A DNA stretch of 64,000 bases, from NCBI GenBank assembly GCA_965229505.1, contig OZ245881.1, forward strand, positions 1 to 64,000, read 5' to 3'. The notes beneath the pieces are model-generated. The model was not told the DNA's origin and ran no database searches. It was given only the letters and a program-made list of their open reading frames with translations. Made by a program: the position numbers and the translations under genes. Every line of letters begins with the position of its first letter. Within the stretch, counting starts at the first letter, position 1. This document shows, in pieces, positions 60,280 to 64,000 of this stretch. This DNA is from UBA6059 sp040219045. Its GTDB lineage: Bacteria > Bacteroidota > Bacteroidia > Cytophagales > Cyclobacteriaceae.

Positions 60280-60584
60280 GAGAATTATCCCTCATCTGCC
60301 TAGTATCGCTAGAATAAATGAGGTATGCTTTTCATGATTCATTTTGGATCGCACTACCCGCCCCTCCGGCCTACTCACACACCCTCCTCGCGGCGGCCCG
60401 AGCCTCCTCCTGCGCCGGCCATTTCGGTCTCGTGCTTCGCGTTGTGGCCATGCGTTCATTCTGTTGGTCAGTCTTAGTCTGGAATTCTTAACGTCAATTC
60501 TTAGCTCCAGGGTGTTCGGAAACCATGAGCGTTCTTGCATCATAAGCTATAGCATGCATATCAACATTCTCATGGCCCGGAGCA

Positions 60585-60617
60585 AGACTTACGAAGTTTT
60601 GAAAACTTCGTAAGTCT
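60585..60617. repeat. palindrome family D, copy 2
   Basis: AGACTTACGAAGTTTT and AAAACTTCGTAAGTCT, perfect 16-bp arms with a single G between them. Confidence 0.85.
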
Positions 60618-60761
60618 GCAGCGGACAGATCAATATTATAATGAATTAGCATGAGCAAGTAAACCACTGATATCAATCATATATGGTTTCGTTTGCAGCC
60701 TATAGTGTGTTGATAGCCATCAGAAGCGACCTGGTAATTGTAGCTGAAATTTGTCTTCGAC

Positions 60762-61493
60762 ATGAGCAAATTACCCTACCTCCTCACCTCATTGATATTA
60801 GCATTAGCCACTATGGCTGATGCTCAGCCCAAGGAGGTAGCGTCAAATCACGAGACTTGGTATTCAATTCAGGGTTTCTATCCGGTCAGTCAAACTGTGA
60901 CCTTGGCAAGTGAGATGCATTATCGCAGGGTCAATTGGTTTGAAGAGCAGGCCGACTACTTACTTCGCCCGCTGATTTACTTCAAAGCCAGTAGTCAATG
61001 GACTATACATGCCGGCTACACATTTGCCAAGTTCTATCCAGTAGGCCTACAGCCCTCAGCCAATCAAATGCTAGAGCACAATACCTTCCTGGGAGCAGCG
61101 CATTTGTCAAATTTCGCTAGGCTCAAAATACAAAATAGATTCAGAGTCGAGGAACGCTGGAGAACTGCTGTACTGCCCGATGGCAATCATGACCCATATA
61201 AGACCTACAGCCGGTTTAGGTACAGGATAAGGCTTCAATACCCTTTCGGCAAAGAACAAAAATGGCTGGCACAGCTGAAAGATGAGCTTTGGCTCAACTT
61301 TGGTAAAAACGCCGAAACCACTTTCAATCAAAACTGGCTCATCGGAGGCATTGGTTACTGCTGGACGCCTAAGTTCAACACTCTCCTCAATTACCATTGG
61401 CAGTATCTCGCCAAATCAGATCATATCCATGTCGAGTCAAACATGATCTTTCAACTCGAAGTGAATTACAAGATTGACTTAACCAAGAGATAG
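60762..61493 (+). CDS. DUF2490 outer-membrane beta-barrel protein
   Basis: 243 residues with a signal peptide (LTSLILALATMADAQ). Family features: ETWYSIQGFYPVSQTVTL, the LASEMHYRRVNWFEEQADYL strand pair, LRPLIYFKASSQWTIHAGYT, then NRFRVEERWRT and RFRYRIRLQYPF. DUF2490 proteins are predicted outer-membrane barrels of unknown role. The mature chain ends in LEVNYKIDLTKR, so the barrel lacks the usual terminal aromatic. Monocistronic; a weak hairpin (AGTCGTC / GACGACT) lies just after its stop. Confidence 0.84.
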   Translation: MSKLPYLLTSLILALATMADAQPKEVASNHETWYSIQGFYPVSQTVTLASEMHYRRVNWFEEQADYLLRPLIYFKASSQWTIHAGYTFAKFYPVGLQPSANQMLEHNTFLGAAHLSNFARLKIQNRFRVEERWRTAVLPDGNHDPYKTYSRFRYRIRLQYPFGKEQKWLAQLKDELWLNFGKNAETTFNQNWLIGGIGYCWTPKFNTLLNYHWQYLAKSDHIHVESNMIFQLEVNYKIDLTKR

Positions 61494-61588
61494 TGAAAAG
61501 TCGTCGGACGACTGTTGCAGCTTCATGGCAGAAATCATGAGACATCTAGAATCAAGGTATAAGATTCGCCCGACGACTCTTGAAAGTC

Positions 61589-62563
61589 TTACGCCTCGAC
61601 TGCTTGCTTTTGATTCTTATAGGCCTTTCTAGGCTTGAGATTCAGTGTCTGAAAGAGCTGCTCATCTTCGTTGACCTCAGGATTAGGTGTGGTCAAGAGC
61701 TTATCACCTGCAAAGATCGAATTAGCTCCAGCCAGGAAGCACATCGCTTGTTCCTCCTGACTCATCATCACCCGTCCAGCCGACAGTCGTACCATAGCCT
61801 TAGGCATGATGATCCTTGCGGTAGCGATCATACGCACCATCTCCCAAACAGACACCCTGGGCATCTCTTCCATTGGGGTACCCTCTACAGGGACGAGCGC
61901 ATTGACTGGCACTGACTCGGGGTGCTTGGGAAGTGTCGCCAGGGTCAATAACATGCCGATACGATCTTCGTCAGATTCGCCCATGCCAATGATGCCTCCG
62001 GAGCAAACAGAGATGTCTGCATTACGGACGTTCTCCAATGTATTGAGTCGGTCGTCATACGTCCGTGTACTTATGATTTCACCGTAGTGCTCCTCACTGG
62101 TATCCAGGTTATGGTTATAAGCGTAAAGGCCAGCTTCTTTGAGCCGCTCGGCTTGTTGATCTGTAAGCATACCCAGCGTGCAGCACACTTCCATATCCAT
62201 TTGGGATACCCCCTTGACCATATCGACAACCTTATCAAAGTCGCGGTTATCACGAACTTCTCTCCAAGCAGCACCCATGCAAAATCTTGTCGAGCCATTG
62301 ATTTTGGCATTCCTGGCTTTATCGAGGACCTCATCCACATCCAGCAATCTGTGAACTTTGACATCTGTCTGATATCGAGCGGCTTGTGGACAATAGGCAC
62401 AGTCTTCGGGACATCCTCCGGTCTTAATGGATAGCAGCGTACACACCTGCACCTCCGTCGGGTCATGATGCTCACGGTGCACAGTCGCACCTCTGTAGAT
62501 CAGGTCCATCAAAGGACTATTGTAGATTTCGGAGATTTCCTCCCGGGTCCAGTCGTTTCTCAT
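61589..62563 (-). CDS. bioB: biotin synthase
   Basis: 324 residues. The radical-SAM cluster is GGCPEDCAYCPQA with Cys51, Cys55 and Cys58; MGAAWREVRDNRDF, YNHNLDTSEEHYG, and SAGRVMMSQEEQAMCF are typical of BioB. It inserts sulfur into dethiobiotin using two iron-sulfur clusters. It begins 6 bp after the sppA stop, so it is downstream in the same transcript; no other biotin gene is present and no BirA site was recognised. Confidence 0.97.
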   Translation of the reverse strand: MRNDWTREEISEIYNSPLMDLIYRGATVHREHHDPTEVQVCTLLSIKTGGCPEDCAYCPQAARYQTDVKVHRLLDVDEVLDKARNAKINGSTRFCMGAAWREVRDNRDFDKVVDMVKGVSQMDMEVCCTLGMLTDQQAERLKEAGLYAYNHNLDTSEEHYGEIISTRTYDDRLNTLENVRNADISVCSGGIIGMGESDEDRIGMLLTLATLPKHPESVPVNALVPVEGTPMEEMPRVSVWEMVRMIATARIIMPKAMVRLSAGRVMMSQEEQAMCFLAGANSIFAGDKLLTTPNPEVNEDEQLFQTLNLKPRKAYKNQKQAVEA

Positions 62564-62569
62564 ATCGTG

Positions 62570-64000
62570 TTATTGTATTTTCAGGTCAAATGGCAGCCTT
62601 GCCTGGATACCCTGAAGTGACTTGAGTTTGTTAATAGATTCAACATAAGGCGCTACTTCGCCAAAGTGCTGCTTAAGATAATATGCATCGACCTCACCGG
62701 AAGCCTTTTTCATGAGTTGCTCTAAGAAATTTTCCATAGGTGGATGATAACTGAGTCGATAGTCATCCTCGACACCAGCGGCTTTCGCTGCAATATTGAC
62801 GGCCGTATTAAATCCACCCAATACATCTACTAGACCATTGCCTAGTGCCTGCTCGCCTGTCCATACCCTACCGGAAGCTACTTTCTTCAATTCCTCAACG
62901 GTCATCCCGCGCCCCTCTGCAGCTTTGGTAGTAAATGTTTGATAGCCACGATCTACGCCTTCCTGGATAATGCTTTTCTCGTATTCCGTTAGGGGCCTTG
63001 ATACTGTGAAGATATCCGAAAATTCGCCTGTGCTCACCACATCGTTGGTGATGCCCAACTTGTCCTCGAGGAACCCTTCAAAGTTGAACAACATTCCGAA
63101 GATGCCAATGGATCCGGTGATGGTGTTGGGTTGGGCAACAATCGTATCACAAGGCATGGCGATGAAATAACCTCCCGATGCGGCCAGGTCTGACATAGAA
63201 GCTATAATTGGTTTTACTCCTTTGGTCAGCATAATCTCCCGCCAAATGATATCCGAAGCTGTGAGACTCCCACCGGGAGAATTTACTCTCAGGACAATGG
63301 CCTTTACCCGATCGTTTTCTCGTGCCTTCCTGATCTCTCTGGCAAACTTCTCCCCTCCTACATCTTCTCCTCCTTCACCCATGACAATATTGCCTGTAGC
63401 GACTATTACTGCGATTCGATTGGAGCTGTAGTCACCATCTTCCATGCTGATCGCATCTATGTAGTTGGAAGAATTGATGAATCTCAGCTTCACATCCTGG
63501 TCAACACCCAGCTCTTCACGGATCAGATCCTTCATTTCGTCCTCGTAGGCAACTCTAGTTACCAGACCGTACGCTTCAGCATCTTCCGGTAGGCGCACTA
63601 GCATGGAGTCCGAGATATTTTTTAGTTCATCAACGCTAAGGTCAGATTCTTGCGCCAGGGACTTAATGTTATGATTATTAATAGAGCTAATGAAGGAGTT
63701 GATCTGGAGACGGTTAGCATCGCTAAGGTCTTTACGAATAAATGGCTCCACGGCACTCTTGAACTCCCCCACTCTAAAAATCTGCGGTTCGATCCCGAGC
63801 TTCTCAAACGTACCCTGAAAGAAACTCACACCCACAGAGATACCGTTAAATTCCAGAGAGCCTTCCGGATTGAGGTATAGTTGGTCCGCAGCAGAGGCGA
63901 GATAATAGTCCGCTTCACTGAGATATTCACCGTAGCTGTAGACAAACTTCCCACTGCGTTTGAAATCCAGCACAGCGTCTCGTATCTCCTGAAGGCTGGC
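62570..64000 (-). CDS. sppA: signal peptide peptidase SppA, 67K type (5' end outside window)
   Basis: At least 476 residues; the frame stays open through the right window edge, where ASLQEIRDAVLDFKRSGKFV continues the family sequence. The N-terminus and membrane anchor are missing. The catalytic lysine is in GEFKSAVEPFIR and the serine in MSDLAASGGYFIAMP, which fit the two-domain 67K SppA. It cleaves remnant signal peptides in the membrane. The 10-mer occurs twice (62867 and 63584). Co-transcribed with bioB. Confidence 0.93.
   Translation of the reverse strand, partial: ASLQEIRDAVLDFKRSGKFVYSYGEYLSEADYYLASAADQLYLNPEGSLEFNGISVGVSFFQGTFEKLGIEPQIFRVGEFKSAVEPFIRKDLSDANRLQINSFISSINNHNIKSLAQESDLSVDELKNISDSMLVRLPEDAEAYGLVTRVAYEDEMKDLIREELGVDQDVKLRFINSSNYIDAISMEDGDYSSNRIAVIVATGNIVMGEGGEDVGGEKFAREIRKARENDRVKAIVLRVNSPGGSLTASDIIWREIMLTKGVKPIIASMSDLAASGGYFIAMPCDTIVAQPNTITGSIGIFGMLFNFEGFLEDKLGITNDVVSTGEFSDIFTVSRPLTEYEKSIIQEGVDRGYQTFTTKAAEGRGMTVEELKKVASGRVWTGEQALGNGLVDVLGGFNTAVNIAAKAAGVEDDYRLSYHPPMENFLEQLMKKASGEVDAYYLKQHFGEVAPYVESINKLKSLQGIQARLPFDLKIQ

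Larger units (their letters stand above)
60168..60761. other. 594-bp intergenic region with rpsA leader, GC-rich patch and palindrome
   Basis: No gene supported. From left: the rpsA leader with a possible hairpin (CCCTGA... paired with CAGGG near 60195-60215), the -7 box at 60272, a GC-rich patch (60355-60435, rich in GGC/CGG) and the family D palindrome at 60585. Open frames across the patch have no family resemblance. Confidence 0.6.

Noticed and set aside
59443..60303. Plus-strand frame of 286 codons opposite rpsA
   Set aside because: It is antisense to S1; its serine- and alanine-rich sequence is the mirror of the S1 low-complexity tail.
60344..60613. Open frame across the GC-rich patch and palindrome
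   Set aside because: Composition is that of repeats, there is no start context, no signal peptide and no domain resemblance.

Overview
The window looks like a chromosomal segment of a Bacteroidota bacterium, most likely a Cytophagales-type marine or soil heterotroph; the genus cannot be told from sequence alone. The evidence is the set of protein families largely confined to that phylum (DUF3822, DUF4159, DUF3667, DUF4905-like, TIGR02757, short alpha-glucan phosphorylase, PafA-type phosphatase, FtsX/MacB-type permease without its own ATPase), promoter-like boxes of the TAnnTTTG type, weak ribosome-binding sites, and many Sec and lipoprotein signals. Gene density is high and most genes are housekeeping.

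Layout. 1-12.8 kb: an FtsX-type permease cut by the left edge, an alpha/beta hydrolase, an aromatic-amino-acid-type decarboxylase, a GH3-like/LysE pair, yggS, DUF423, DUF1573, a Dda-like helicase, a Nudix protein, and an operon of a pseudopilin-like protein, DUF3822 and coaD. 12.8-14.6 kb: a repeat-rich accessory island with a toxin-antitoxin pair whose toxin is frameshifted, and an AT-rich membrane protein. 14.6-33.8 kb: Nudix, pyrE, TIGR02757, LysM protein, a five-gene nfeD-kdsB-SnoaL-small ORF-DUF3667 operon, a guaA-TPR/PBP-hemL cluster, a GH63-like glucosidase, PafA phosphatase, a HAD phosphatase and DUF4159. 33.8-34.7 kb: a gene-free nest of palindromes, long direct repeats and a degenerate ~21-bp tandem array. 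34.7-47.2 kb: a lipoprotein, a sortilin-like BNR protein, two YceI proteins around an outer-membrane barrel, a TMEM175 channel with a possible attenuator or small RNA in front, and an arsenic operon (arsR-arsM-arsC-like-acr3) with two candidate ArsR operators. 47.4-64 kb: a GT35 phosphorylase homologue lacking the PLP lysine, a large M14 peptidase, an esterase-like protein, a CBS protein, YkgJ, two tRNA-Cys genes (one degenerate), an FMN alpha-hydroxy-acid oxidase, a small lipoprotein with a TPR membrane protein, ribosomal protein S1, DUF2490, bioB and sppA (cut by the right edge).

The least explained signals are at the DNA level. A 10-mer CCTAYCGGAA (or its complement) occurs 17 times, far above chance, in several reading frames and with a coding-strand bias. 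Several REP-like hairpin families show base-paired covariation. One tRNA-Cys copy carries C33 and a broken T stem. A terminator sits alone upstream of the TMEM175 gene. These are the places to look for something undescribed. All annotation here is from reading the sequence; no database search was run.
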